Positions 21,475 through 33,900 of a DNA stretch of 64,000 nucleotides are shown here, piece by piece. Numbering within the stretch: the first letter of the stretch is position 1; each line of letters begins with the position of its first letter. Source of the stretch: Wyeomyia smithii (taxonomy: Eukaryota; Arthropoda; Insecta; Diptera; Culicidae); the NCBI RefSeq assembly GCF_029784165.1, contig NC_073696.1, positions 103,190,665-103,254,664 of the forward strand, given 5' to 3'. Below the pieces are notes generated by a model. The model did not search any database. It worked only from the letters and a program-made list of their open reading frames with translations, and had not been told where the DNA came from. The position numbers were made by a program, and so were the translations under genes.

Positions 21475-24250
21475 CTTTCGATAAACATCCGTTGTCAAAT
21501 CGTCCCTTGAAGCAGCTTCCGCCGGAATAATTAAGCTCTCTCTCAATTCAAATAGATGAGAATAGTCATTAAAAATTGCACTCATCGAGTGTAGCGGTGA
21601 GTTTAGGATATAATCCGTTTTGACTAATTGGCGACGGAGGAAGCCGGTTCTGAATCTCAAATGCCTGGATTGCGCACTGACGTTACACAAAACATGTTAG
21701 AAAATAAGTTACAATGAAAGTAGTCATATAAGTGTACTGCAAGCGCATTTCGAAAACAAGCTCGTTTTTCTTTAGGTTTTGGAGATGTTTTCAATAACAT
21801 GAGTACAACAATAACAATATCCTCACTACGTCTTTTCGTAAGACATTACACCACCTAATAACAACACTGCGTATCTGCAAAGGGCTTTTCCTTAGAACAA
21901 AGATCATAGTATTCAGCAGCCAACGAAGCGGGTCAAAATGCGCCATCAGATGATAAACAAAACTTTTGCAGTGTAACCAATATCACTCCAACTTTTGCTA
22001 TCGTATATCTAACAAAGTTTTCTAATTTTGTTAGATTTTATGTTCAGATAACGTTGAAATTACGTGAGAATGATTTTAAGGATTCAAACGCAAAAAAAAC
22101 AACTCATTTTTAAAAGTTGAATATTATATTTTATCATTAATTTATAATCAATCAAAGCTGCCACTGATAAATACGATTGTCGATCTAGTTGCACTGCGCA
22201 TAACAACAAATTTTCGCATGCGCTGTTTAGCAGTTGTCATAGCAACAGATTTGCGCATTGTCGTAGGTTAGTACTCGAGATGTATTTTGCCACTTTATTC
22301 TATCAAGTTAGCTTGCTTTCATGCAGTTATGTTATACTTCATATAGGATCGGTACTTGTTCTATAGCAGCCTTCAATTTTTGCGCTTTTCTGGTAATCAG
22401 TCAAAAGCAGTTTGGAAGCAAAAATAGCTTTCGAGACTTTTCGTCTTTCCTCCAACGTGGTAATCCCCAGCAATTAACTACGATGGTTACACACTTTTTG
22501 ACGCTAAGGGTCATTCGATTGACAATACATCACGGAGCAAATCGCTCCAGACGAAATTGTAGAGTGTCGTAATCAGCCAAACTTTTTACTTCGGCATGCA
22601 CAAGCTTGCAACTTTCTGTGAATAGGTTCGTGGCATCGTTGAGGAATAAAATAAACAAAATTGGCCCGAGATTGCTACTTTGAGGCACGCCGGAGTAGTT
22701 GGTGAATTCCTGTGAGAAAGATGCGCCAATTTTGACTTGTAATACCCTCTGTTTCAGGTAAAATTCCAGACAGCTACAAAGGGTAATGGAAAACCCAAGT
22801 TGTTTAAACCTTTTTGAGAGCTATGTCGTGGTTGATACGATCTTAAGCGGCCTTCTAATAGGTATAAATTGCATCGACAGCACAGAGAGGTAAACTCCAT
22901 GAGATTTGTGTCAACTGATCTGCCAGGCATAAATCCATGTTCCTGTGTAGAAATGTAACTGCGACAGTTAAACGCCGGAAACATAGGGGAACTGCTCCAT
23001 TATTCATCTCAGCCCATATATTCATCTCATATAACATGAAAACACAATTGAAAACAGGAAAAAGGCATATTTTCTAACTAAACTAATCTGCTAATCCATG
23101 GAATGGATTTTGCTTAGTTCACTTTAGATTTTTTTGAAGTAGAATCCTCAAAAACTCTTATAAAAGCTCTAAGTTTGATATTACAGTCGAGCATCTGCAC
23201 TCGATAAATCATTTAATTCAATCACCTACCTCAGAAAACAAAATCCGCGCATTGTTCTATACGGCTGCAACGGGACTCGCTCAGCAGCCAACCAAAGTTT
23301 TTTTATCACTAGCGGACCACTTTTTATTTTAATCACTAAACAAAATCACTCACTACACTAAGAATACTATAATCTTTGAAAAGTTCACCTCAAATTTCCA
23401 AAAACAAGCTTGAATTAGCAGAAGTATATGAGATGAATTTCTACAATTCCTAAATTTCAACTGTATGTATTTTCATCTGTCTTCACTGCGTTGAAGAAAA
23501 TCAAAAGTTGCCAAATCAGTTTCTGTTAATACGAAAAAATCATACTGAAAATGTTAATTTGTTCCGACATAATTGACGTAAATCGACAGCACTGCAGTTG
23601 TTGCCTAGGTTACCCATTTTGCACGTCAACAACTACAGCGGATATCAAGGTAACCTTTTGCGCCGGGCTGCGGCTACGTTCATTCATGATAATGTGATTC
23701 ATTCATGATTAACAGTGTGATGAATATGGGGGCGTCGTGAGATGAATAATTGAACAGTGATTCAAGTTTTGAGATGGATATGGAAGCGTTGTGAAAAATG
23801 GTTTGTTTTCGAAAATTCAGGATAAATCTAGCTAATTTTACAAATTTTACACGTAAGCGTATTTTGTTTATTTGTTCAATGATTTCGTGAAAATTTGGTG
23901 TTTAATCCGTGCATTCTTCGTGAATATCGGCTTAATGAAATGAATAATGGAGCAGTTCCTTTGATCGATTTTTTCCATTCTGAAGGAAATCGAGCTTACT
24001 GTATCAAAAGGTTTAGAATTTTCATGAGAAGGGCTTTAATCTCCTGCAAACTTTTAAAGCTTTTAAAAGCTTTTAACAGCACGTCTTCGAAAATATGGAG
24101 TGTTCAAATCGACTACAGCTAACGGCTCGTTGTCGAGGCATTGGAGATCAATTTCTGCATAATTACGAGGACTGAATACGGTAGCAAAATGCTCAGCGAA
24201 AAGTTCACATTTTTCGGCGATGGAAGAAGCCACCACATTTCCCTTATTAA
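21475..24250 (-). pseudogene. Jockey-like LINE reverse transcriptase, heavily decayed
   Basis: Pieces of one ORF2 are seen in order on the reverse strand. At 24250-24120 there is a pre-RT linker (EKCELFAEHFATVFSPRNYA). At 22985-22855 comes the RT segment QEHGFMPGRSVDTNLMEF. Around 22860-22600, with frameshifts, are an FYLKQRVLQVKIG-like segment and a GPILFILFLND-like segment. At 22570-22490 lies the post-catalytic segment (RLERFA, NRMTLSVKKC). At 21690-21475 is a C-terminal block (FRTGFLRRQL, LNSPLHSMSAIFN). The YADD box reads as HAEV, so the active site is lost. A 977-bp element interrupts the RT at 22986-23962. Other unrelated DNA (about 21700-22310) separates the last block. Confidence 0.7.
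22986..23962. mobile_element. MITE-like insertion inside the LINE relic
   Basis: The ends are inverted copies: GGAACTGCTCCATTATTCAT on the left and ATGAATAATGGAGCAGTTCC on the right. LINE coding pieces lie on both sides. Internal copies of GAGATGAAT occur near 23429, 23730 and 23771. No transposase frame is present. I could not fix the target duplication. Confidence 0.75.
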
Positions 24251-26100
24251 TAACCTGATAACTTGATTAGAACGTACCGACGCCCGAATATGACTAAAGA
24301 CAATTAGACATAATCTATACTTCGGTCAATAACACTGGTAAACATAGGTTTTACCGTAGAGCTCAAATTAAAATACTACAAGGTATACAGCCCTAGGGTT
24401 ATATGAAATAGTGACGTGGGACTTAACACTGTAACTAGGGGATTTTTTGTTACAAAATTTACAGTCTGCATACCTTAGTCTGCAGACAGAAACAATGTGT
24501 TTGCTCAGCGACTGTACGTATTTTGGATTTCAGCCTCCCCTGGAAATCAATTTTTGAAATATATTCAACAACACTCGAAAGAATATCGTTTATATTTAAC
24601 GATATTATGCCTGTAGTTTTTTTTGTGCAAATAATAGTATTTGACAAGACACAAGCATATCGTGCATGTTTAAGAAGCACCAAGAATTTCTCGTAATGCG
24701 TCAAAATCAGAATTAACTCTATGTCCTCAAAAAACAAATCCAATAATACTTACGTTATCGTAATGAATGGCTTTGTCTTATTTAACTCTGATCAAATCAA
24801 ATCTATAATATGTATCTTACTTTCAAAATAATATGGAAGCCCTTACAAAGGTTCTTTAATTGGCATACATAAGAAGATATTTTTAACAAAATTATTAACA
24901 AGTTCCAGCAAAAAATTGTAGCAATCCACAATTATATTTTTGTTTTTCGCTTGACATTTTTTTTCATTTGTCTACAACTACATTCGCTGTGTTACGAAGA
25001 CAGCTTATATACGTTCATTATGGTAAAGCTTAGAATAATAATATATCATCTAGCCATTTTGAAATGTAAAAAGAGATTCTGCATGAATCTTAGTAAATAA
25101 ACAAAAAATTCACAAGCATTCGCAGGCTCTTACTCTTCTATGAATGTATATATTTGAAAATTCACTCTTTCGATATTATACGATACGAATATTTAGTGAA
25201 TATCGAAGATAAAATTAAATAAATATATTGTATTTACAATTCTTGTTGAGTAATTTATGGTAATCATATTTATGAGATAAACTTTCAATCACCATAAACA
25301 GCAGCATTACAGTTTTTCCTCGATTGCACACGTATAGAAATGTAAGAACAAAAGTGTACCACTGCAAAACGAATAGTACCGCTGCAGTACGAATAGAAGT
25401 GTACCGCTGAAATGTACAAATAGAAGAGTACAGCTGCCATCATAGACGACGAGAGACCTGCGGTTCTTTACTGCACTGGTACTGTTGCTTCTACCGGCAT
25501 GTTTTCTTTCAAGACATCAGTTTTTATCAGGTTCTTTAAGCAGGTTTAGTAATTGTTCAAGAATGGGGATTGTTTCAAACTTTTGGAAAACACCTACCTT
25601 TGAGACATCATATTAGTCTAAGCTCATGGAAGCAAAAATAAATTGACCTATTGGGACGGGGAGACTCTGTAAATTTTTATTTCAATATTGATACAGAAAA
25701 TATCACAGGGAACGGATGGTGTCCATTCACGCCGTCTGTGCTAGGAATGCTCGCATGTAATTGGTTCATTATTCGCGTAAATTTGTCATTGAAACTTTTA
25801 ATTAATTTATACTACTTTATTTATACTAGCATATTACAAAATTGTTATACATTTTATCTATCCAACAACATATTGGTTTTTGTTATCCATCAGGTGGTTA
25901 TGCTGTTATTAACGTTTGAAATCTGACGCAACATTTGCCAGTTTCATTTCCAATTTTACAGAATGCATCCCAGTATAGTAAACAAAGACGTAGTCCCACG
26001 TCAAAAAAATGAAGAATTAAAATTTTCCAACCATTCCTGTGAATATTGGTGCTTCTAGAAAAGATAACTTTTTCGGAGACTTGGAGCGACGAACCCGATG
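24251..26100. other. AT-rich DNA without a gene
   Basis: Frames at 24459-24743 and 25651-25926 look random. A short run of GTACCGCTGCAGTACGAATAG-like units lies at 25350-25435. Nothing else is recognised. Confidence 0.45.
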
Positions 26101-26130
26101 AGAAATTGCAATCATCCCAGTATTATTGGT

Positions 26131-26769
26131 AAACCAGTATTATGGGCCAGTCTGCCCTTTGTTTTGCTATGTAACGTATGTCAACAACTTTCAATCCAAT
26201 CCGAAAAGACAGGTTGACAGGTTGAAAAGACTGGACTTTATCGGGAATCGAACTCTTGCCTTCCAGCTTGGACTGCTGTACTTTTTCCGACGGAGTAATG
26301 AGGCTCCTATTGTCAAAACATATGAGTATTTAAAGCATGAGAAAAACAATAACTATGAATAAAACCTGAGCAAAATATTACAATAATGTATTATCGAAAT
26401 TGGTTCAATGTCTTTGTGATATTCTAACCTTGCTCTCGATGTAAGGTTAACATCGAGAGCAAGGTTAGAATATGTCGGAATTATTTTTTGAAATAATGTC
26501 TCTGTCTTTGAAACAAAAAAAATGTTCGTCTGGCCCTTAATACTGAGAGAGTCAAAAAGTGGCCCATAATAGTGGCAATCGGAAGAGCATAACATTTTGT
26601 GAATTTTTGGTTTAAAAAGTCGTGTAAGAACGGAAATATAATTTCAACATCAAACTTCAATGTATTTACCACAAGTTAGTGAAAAAACGAAGGAATAATC
26701 TTATTTTTTTCGATTTTTGATCGTTGATTCAAAATCACAATTATGCTTAGCTGGCCCATAATACTGGGA
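26131..26769. repeat. Diverged MITE with CCAGTATTATGGGCCAG ends
   Basis: The 17-base left end at about 26134-26150 is matched in inverse at about 26751-26767. A third, inner copy of the motif (TGGCCCTTAATACTGAG) is near 26530. The interior is non-coding. Confidence 0.6.
26419..26473. repeat. Perfect 24-bp hairpin with 7-base loop
   Basis: Arms 26419-26442 and 26450-26473 are exact reverse complements. The stem includes CTAACCTTGCTCTCGATG and the loop is AAGGTTA. It lies inside the diverged MITE. No terminator-like T run follows, and no precursor context supports a microRNA. Confidence 0.9.
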
Positions 26770-26927
26770 AGACTGTACTCTGTAAAAACTAATGCACATC
26801 TAACCAAACTAAGGGCACCAGAATTCACAGGAATGGTTTTAAAGCTGTAATCTTTCAGGGCAATCATTTTGAGCTTTGCGGCAATTTTTCTTTTGGCTTT
26901 TGTCAACCAGTGTAATGCAAAAAACAT

Positions 26928-27350
26928 TTTGCCGTATCAAATAATATTGTGTGGACAGAAAAAAAAACAGTGTAACAAGTACAGTTAAATTCTAACTCTC
27001 ACTCCTCCCTAAACATGACAGATTCTCTTAACTAGTTTCGCGTACACTTTCACAATTTTTAGGTGTCTCTAACTGCACGTAAACAAAAAGCTCGTCTGCT
27101 TTTGGCGGAGAGGTATTTTTGCATAAGAAAATAAATTTTTGTAACACTCGATGTGGACGTCAAAAGCACACTCGCTCCACATTTGCTTCAGGCGTAATGT
27201 CATTTGTAATTAATTGGTAGAATAATTTAAAAAAAAATTCAATAAATTTAAAGAAATATAAATTCAGAAATAAGAGAACAGGGGAGAAAGAGGATAAAAA
27301 GAGATATTATTAACATTTAATGTCTGTCACCGTCTTACGTATATGTAGTG
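26928..27350. other. AT-rich DNA without a gene
   Basis: No domain-bearing frame, no clear repeat. Confidence 0.4.
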
Positions 27351-27355
27351 TGATT

Positions 27356-27475
27356 CCCGCATAATCAATAACCATAAAACGTGCCTAACAACTAGTTCGA
27401 GTTATAGTCCTGACTGTATGAGGTATCGTTAAACCATATGGATTATCATCCGTTTATGGTTATTGATTATGCGGG
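27356..27475. mobile_element. Small MITE, 25-bp terminal inverted repeats
   Basis: The left end starts CCCGCATAATCAATAACCAT. The right end, CGTTTATGGTTATTGATTAT then GCGGG, is its complement with one extra base in the left copy. Total length is about 120 bases. Confidence 0.8.
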
Positions 27476-28910
27476 TTATGCATGCGGTTGCTGAGTAATA
27501 AGAGTTTGAATGTCATTTTCGATGTAAAAACTGATTTCCCCTGTTCTAACAATCTTTCCCATTTTAACGTAGCCATCCAAAATTGTCACTATTGAAATTC
27601 CATAGTAAAATAATATAATTCCTATGTGTGAACTACGCCCGTTTCAAAAACTACACAAGAATGCATATGATCTGACAACTAGAGAACCAACAAAAACATT
27701 TAGCTCCCATAGCTATCAAGATGCTACCGGGATGGTTAAAATACGATATATTCATTAGGTATAACAGTTCATGCTTGCTTTTACCAATGAAATCGTTATT
27801 TAATAGGTTCTGATAAAAAAAATTTACGCGAAATTACTGCAAAATTTGAATGTTCCCGGTTGTACCACTAGCGAATTTTAAATTTTTTTACCACTATCTC
27901 TAGTGAAATTTCAATTATCATTTATGATGCGAAATGTGACATCATATTTGTGAAGTGAGTTGTGTTTTAGAAGCAGTGAAATACAAGAAACTATTCCTAA
28001 TTTTAAGCCCTTGAATCTCGAGCAAGTCCGTACAACTAGTTGACTATAATTTTATAAATATTTATGTTAGTTTATTATTTCATCGTATCTTTTGCCCTGA
28101 TTGAACGATTGTTTATTTCAATAATACTAGCGGAAATTTTTTTTCATTACTAAATTTTTTCTACTGTCTTACTTTTGCAATTGTTTGAAGGAGGGGAACA
28201 ACAGTCACCAGGCACAGTCAGTTGTAACAAGAGTATAAAACACAGTGCTGAAAATAAAAGCATTACATAAATCATCAGCTTCAGGGTATTCTGAAACATT
28301 TACCAAAAACTAAGAATTAAAAAAAAATGTTGCCTTAGCTCAAAACAGTTGCCTCATACAGATGATAGCTTTTCAACCATTTCTGCAGTAGTGCGCCAAA
28401 GTGCAGCAGAGTGATCGCTTCTATGTTAGAGAAACTCATTTAAGTCTCTGAAAAGGTTTTCTTCACAAGGGGCATCAAAACTCATAAAAAAGAAGATTGA
28501 AAAGCTATAATTTGTCATTTTTTTTAGTTTCAGTTCTAGGGCAAAATTTGTGTTTACCAGTGTAGCTTTAGTTGATAAGTTGAACTTTTCTTTTTTCTAA
28601 ATAGTTGAATTAAAATGACATCCAGTGTGGGCAATTTAACATATTTTTTAAAACATACAGCTCGGACTTGACTATCCGCATTAATGAAAAATATTTTATC
28701 TCAAATAACTGAATCCTTCGAGGTAATTGAGCTGTTTATTTAATTTGATATTTTCGGTGACCTTTATTGAAAGTTTAGTGGAAGTATTTTTCTAACAATA
28801 TTGCATAGAATTCGATTGATTTTTTGTATTTGTCTTTTCATAATCTCTGAAATATTTGAAGTATGTTGAAATTGAAAAAATCACAGGAGGGTTGTGTGCA
28901 AAGCCACGAC
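27476..28910. other. AT-rich DNA without a gene
   Basis: There is no frame with recognisable motifs. A GTATAAAACAC at about 28232 is TATA-like, but nothing downstream supports transcription. Confidence 0.4.
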
Positions 28911-28918
28911 CGCAAGGT

Positions 28919-30998
28919 TGAAGTAGAATACTTTTACACAGCTCTACTTACGGCTGTACATTAACCTACGGCCGGCGAATCGGTTCGCGCCGTTTTTCGC
29001 GTTTAGCCTGGCTTAATGCGCACGGCCAACACAATAGAAAGGTGTTTTCATATGAAAATTAGACATGGCTTTACTGGAGTAAGTGTTGGCAAAGGCATCT
29101 ACCGCTAAAACCGCCGCTATCGTAAGAAAGCGCGTCGTTTCATGTGGGGAATAATATCAACAACGAAAAATGACGCGCGTCTAAGAACACCCGAACTGTT
29201 TCGCCATGCCGCTTCCATTTACTTTCTTATAACATCGGCCTCATGGAAGTACCGGCTGCACCTACCGCTGAGGCTGTTACCATACTGCTACTGGCACCCA
29301 AAGCTATTAACTCTTCAAATTAAGTGTTTTATTTGTCCTCAAAAGAACAATTGTTCAATTCCATATCGGATATGATGCAATCGCATCTGTGTAATATTAC
29401 CGACAGTAATATTCTTCTGAACAAAATGATCCAACTTTTCCATTAGAGAAAGTGCTGGCTGATGTACCGCAAAAATCTCGCCCAATCGCTTGCGTTGGCG
29501 TTCAGCCTGACAGAGGCCTGAGACGTGGTGACCAACCACAGGGCACGTGATTTGTTTAATTTGAAGGCAGCCATAGGCGCAACCCGCTGCTATCTTTTGT
29601 TACTGCTGAGTGCTGATATCTGCTGCTACTGCTGTCAACGTTGTGGACGGTCCATCCAGCTCGCCATCTGACTGATGAATGTAGCTAGTTTTCTCAAAAA
29701 AACTCTTTTATAGCCGAAGGGTGCTACGAAATATTCCACGCCTTTCTTTTCAGTTGTACCATTTTCTAATGTTCTTTAGACGAATTATTCCACAATTTGC
29801 ATTTGATTTTTGTATCCAGCGAATAAACACCGATGGTGCTCTCACACACGCAACGATTCAACCCCTAACCGTATTGCGGCTTATAACATCAAGCGATTTC
29901 GTTTGCTCGCTGTTGCGTGTTGCATCATGTTGCAACTTGGCAGGTGCGAGACGACGAAATTCTGTTCCTGCTGATTGATTGAATCGATTTCATATGAGCT
30001 CTGCATAGTCGAACTAACTGCTTTTGTGAATGCGTTCTAACAGGGTAGTTTGTTATTCAAAGTCGGTTATGCTGATCGCAGCCTTTGCGCTGTTCCTACA
30101 GTGGGGGGTTTACTAAATAAAGTAAAAATTAGACAACTACAACAGAATTTGATTGCATCCCGCACAGAATGTCTGCTTGTGTTGGAGCCAGAAAATATTA
30201 ACCTTCAATTACTTGTTTATTTGCCTTGAAAAAGGCATTTTGCGGTTCAAAATCGGTTGCTGATCGCAACCTTTGAGCTGCCCTAACAGTGGAGGAATTA
30301 AGATACACGGACAACATTCACTGTATGAATTAGACGGGCGCGACAGATTTAAATTGCTAGGATCCAACACAGAATGCTTGCTTGCGTTGTCAAAAATTAT
30401 TAACTTTCAATGACTTGTTTATTTGCCTTGTAAAGGCATTTTGATGTTTAAAATTGGATTTCCTGATGGCAATCTTCATGCTGCCCCAACACGGGGGGAA
30501 TAATGGCAGTCTGGCGACATACGCTGAGAAGAACCGCGTTGCTTCTGAGACGTGGTGACCAACCACAGGGCTAGTGCTGCTGCTAAGGCAGGACGACTGC
30601 TGTTGTCGCTGTCTAGAACTATTACGAGCGGCTTCGACTGAAACAGGCTCTTATATAGGCCAAATAGCATGTTTTCAATTGCAAGGTATATGATTCTGTC
30701 GACCGTGCTTGGGAAGCAATCATATAACGACCAATCAGAGGTCGAATTTTTCGTTTTGACAAGGCTTGACTATTTTCAATAGTACAATAGTGTGAATAAT
30801 AAAATTGCAATTATCTTCATTTGGGAAGAATCTTAGAAGATTTTCCAATCTATTGCTGCAAGAACGAAGGAAATCCATCTAATACTAACCGATTTATCAG
30901 CATTTGAAATTGGACATATTTTTCACTTTTTTCGATTTTAGATTTTCATTTCACATCCCTATGTAGCCGAACTTCCTGAGAGAAGTATTCTACTTCAA
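28919..30998. repeat. Repeat region bounded by TTGAAGTAGAATACTT inverted ends
   Basis: The 16-base end at 28919-28934 is found inverted at 30983-30998. Inside, GAGACGTGGTGACCAACCAC then AGGGC occurs twice (about 29519 and 30548). A ~190-base unit is repeated three times at about 30057, 30247 and 30438 (CTGATCGCANCCTTTG-CTG then a G-rich stretch). I do not recognise the family, and no intact gene is present. Confidence 0.5.
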
Positions 30999-30999
30999 A

Positions 31000-33900
31000 A
31001 AAAACTGCCGGATAATCTAATCATTTTTACCGAACAATAGTGCTCATGATTACACTGGTCGACAAAAGCGATTTCAGCAACAACATCGGTAGACGTACCT
31101 ATATCTCACACTAGCTCCCAGAGGATTCCCTCTAGTGGGTATCTAAATTGTCTAACCACATCTTGAGGAGATAATCACCGCACACGACTCAATTAACAAA
31201 CAAATGACAACTAGCCGATCCCATTGCTCTTTAGTTGCCCCACGCGCCCAAGCCCAAAATCGAATTGCTGTTGTCGTTGGTGAGGAATCAGGACATACAT
31301 TTCCCACTACCTCTTGGTCCAAACCGGCCGACCGAAAGAAGGAAAAGGGCACTCATGTTGACCTCAATAGATCATAAATATTTACCTGCAACAGTAAGAG
31401 CTCCTGCACAGCACTCCCTCTCACTTGCTCGATTGCTCGCAGCCGTTCGACGGTCAACGATCTTCGCGAAGCAGGCATGAACAAATGCGCGCGCCCGTGG
31501 GCCATCTCGGTTCCGCTGCATCCGACGGGGTTTTACAGTCGCCAGTAGCGGTACCGTTTTCGTTACATGTACACTCCGTAAGCTGCAGTGCAGCCCATCA
31601 TCGGCTATGCGGCACCAGATAGAGAAAGAGAGAACACACTGTTATTCGAACCGAGCCGCGTCGGAGTCTCTTCGCGTGCATGCAGAATCTAAAAGATTCT
31701 GATTGGTTCTGGAGCACCCACAAGTCATCACCTACCTCGCGTACCACTCACCGCCACCCGTTCCGAGCGCATCCGTCCAAGACCACCTAACCTGACCCGA
31801 GAGAATGCGCAACGAAGACAGCAAAACGAAATCAGCGGGAGGGGTCATGCTGCTTGATTTCTTTCCTTTCTGACGTCGTTCTGCCGTGCTTTATAGCTGA
31901 TCACGAACAAAAGATTCTTTGGTCGAATTGTTGTTCTTAATCCGTCGACCGGCCGCAGCCCGATCAAGCAGCGCACGCTGTACGAACGAACGAAGAAGAA
32001 AGCGCTGCTAGCCAGGCACATAACGAATGAAAGCGATTTCATTGGAACGTAAGAGTGAACGAGACAACCCTAGTAATCGATGATCATGGAACTCAACATA
32101 AACGAGAATTAAAGAGAGAGTGCATAAAAGTTTATGTTGAGCGCTGAGTTCCCAGGCTCGAGGAATAGATAAGAGGGTGGTTTCTTTCAGCACAACGATA
32201 CGAGGGCAGAATTGCCACTCACGCATAGCGAACCGGGTGAAACTGGAATGAGAGTAGAGCCAAAAGAGAAAGAAAGAACTCAACATGATCTTACCCCTAT
32301 GATGATCGCACACTCTCGCAGAGTCCTACTTGGATGCCAGTTAAGTCTGATCCGCCAAGGTAGACACTTTTCAGTTGTTTGTCTGATTCTGCGGTGATCG
32401 TTCGTAAAATCAGTTTCGCTAGCTCGTTCCAACCTTTGTGAATTTTTAACAGCCGTTCGCGTTGGTGCGAGAGTGGTCTTTTCCAGAAGAAGGTGTTAAT
32501 TGTGGCTGCGAGCATTTTTGCGTTTCGCGAGTGAGTCAGGATTACTCAATCAAACGTGTTGTTGTCAGTCGTTTCGTTAAAGCCTGGAAGGTAAAATCCG
32601 GTACGCAAAGGGGGTTTTCCCCAGCGAAGCAAAATAAAGGGATGGATGCTGTTTGCATAGCCGAATTAGGTCACTCCAGTGATCGATGTGCAGTGAATCT
32701 CGGCAGAAGTGATTTGAGAATAAAATGAAACAAATCTTGCTCAAGTGGCAGTTGTTGTGGTGAGGCTGAACCGTGAATGTGGGAATTTAAAGAGTGCAAA
32801 CCGCAAGAGTATACAACAGTTCTGTGCAAGTCGCGTAACTTCAAATAGTCTCACTTTGAGTCAACGATTAGATGCGGAAGTCAACCCGAACCTCAAACAA
32901 CCAGATCGTAGTGCAGAAGAGCAGAATAAAAAGAAGACAATTACAGCAGTGCTATAAACTTGAAAACTTCAATCGGACTCATTTTCGGCGGAAACACACC
33001 TAGCTAACGACGGCAGCACGGTTTCGGGCGAAGGTAGTTGATTTTATAGCTTTCACCCGTCATTGTCGTTGTTTCGGAATATCTACTGAAGTCCATCGAG
33101 GAGCGCATTCTCGAAACAGGAAGCAATTATCGAACGGGCGGCGATTGAACGCGAAGGTAAGCTCAGAGATGATTGGTTCGACTTTCCTCCGGTGCACTTC
33201 CAGTGCATCGCCGCTGGGAGTCCACAAGTCCTAGAACCATTACCCGGTATTCCTTTTTGTGAGGCAAAAAAAAACACTTTTAAACAACACACGCATAAAT
33301 CTACGAGGATGAGTATTCCGGGATGATCTTCCGCAGTGCGATTTTTTGCGTCGTAGTTTTCTACTGGCGTCCAGGTCACTACGTTTTGCCTGGAAAACCA
33401 TTAAGAACCACTTATCTCAAGTTAAGATCTTTGTCGTCCTTCTTATACCCTGTTGTTTTTCCTCCTCGCTCGAGTGCTGTTCTTCTTGTTGATCCTTTGT
33501 CCACCTTAAGAAGTTCTCTTTACCTTGCAGTCTTTGTCTTATGTGACCGCACAATTCCGACACAATGTGCATGTGCATCTATACCTCCGCTGTTTCGAAG
33601 CGCCATTTCCTGGGAATTTGAACGCGATCTCCCTTCCCGAGTACAGTGTGCGGTAGATCCATTCTGCCTCATTCGGACTCAGATAGGATCGTGAGAATTA
33701 TGACGCACAACTCGGTACAGCAGCAGCTGGGATGAACCAGAGGGCCAGAGGGGGCGATCATGCTCAAATGACACCGGCGGCTTTTGACCTTTTTGGTCGG
33801 TACAATGATTACAATCGGTGGCGCTTTTTACGCGCGATTGCACGTGACCGATGTCAGCGGGGTTTATGGGAACCGTCTTAGGTCTTTTTTTATTTTGAGC

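Noticed and set aside
29142..29375. 77-residue frame in the GC-richer repeat at 29 kb
   Set aside because: No recognisable domain, and the area contains repeated modules.
1..31000. piRNA cluster
   Set aside because: Dense nested transposons would fit, but orientation is mixed and no sequence feature defines a cluster; small-RNA data would be needed.
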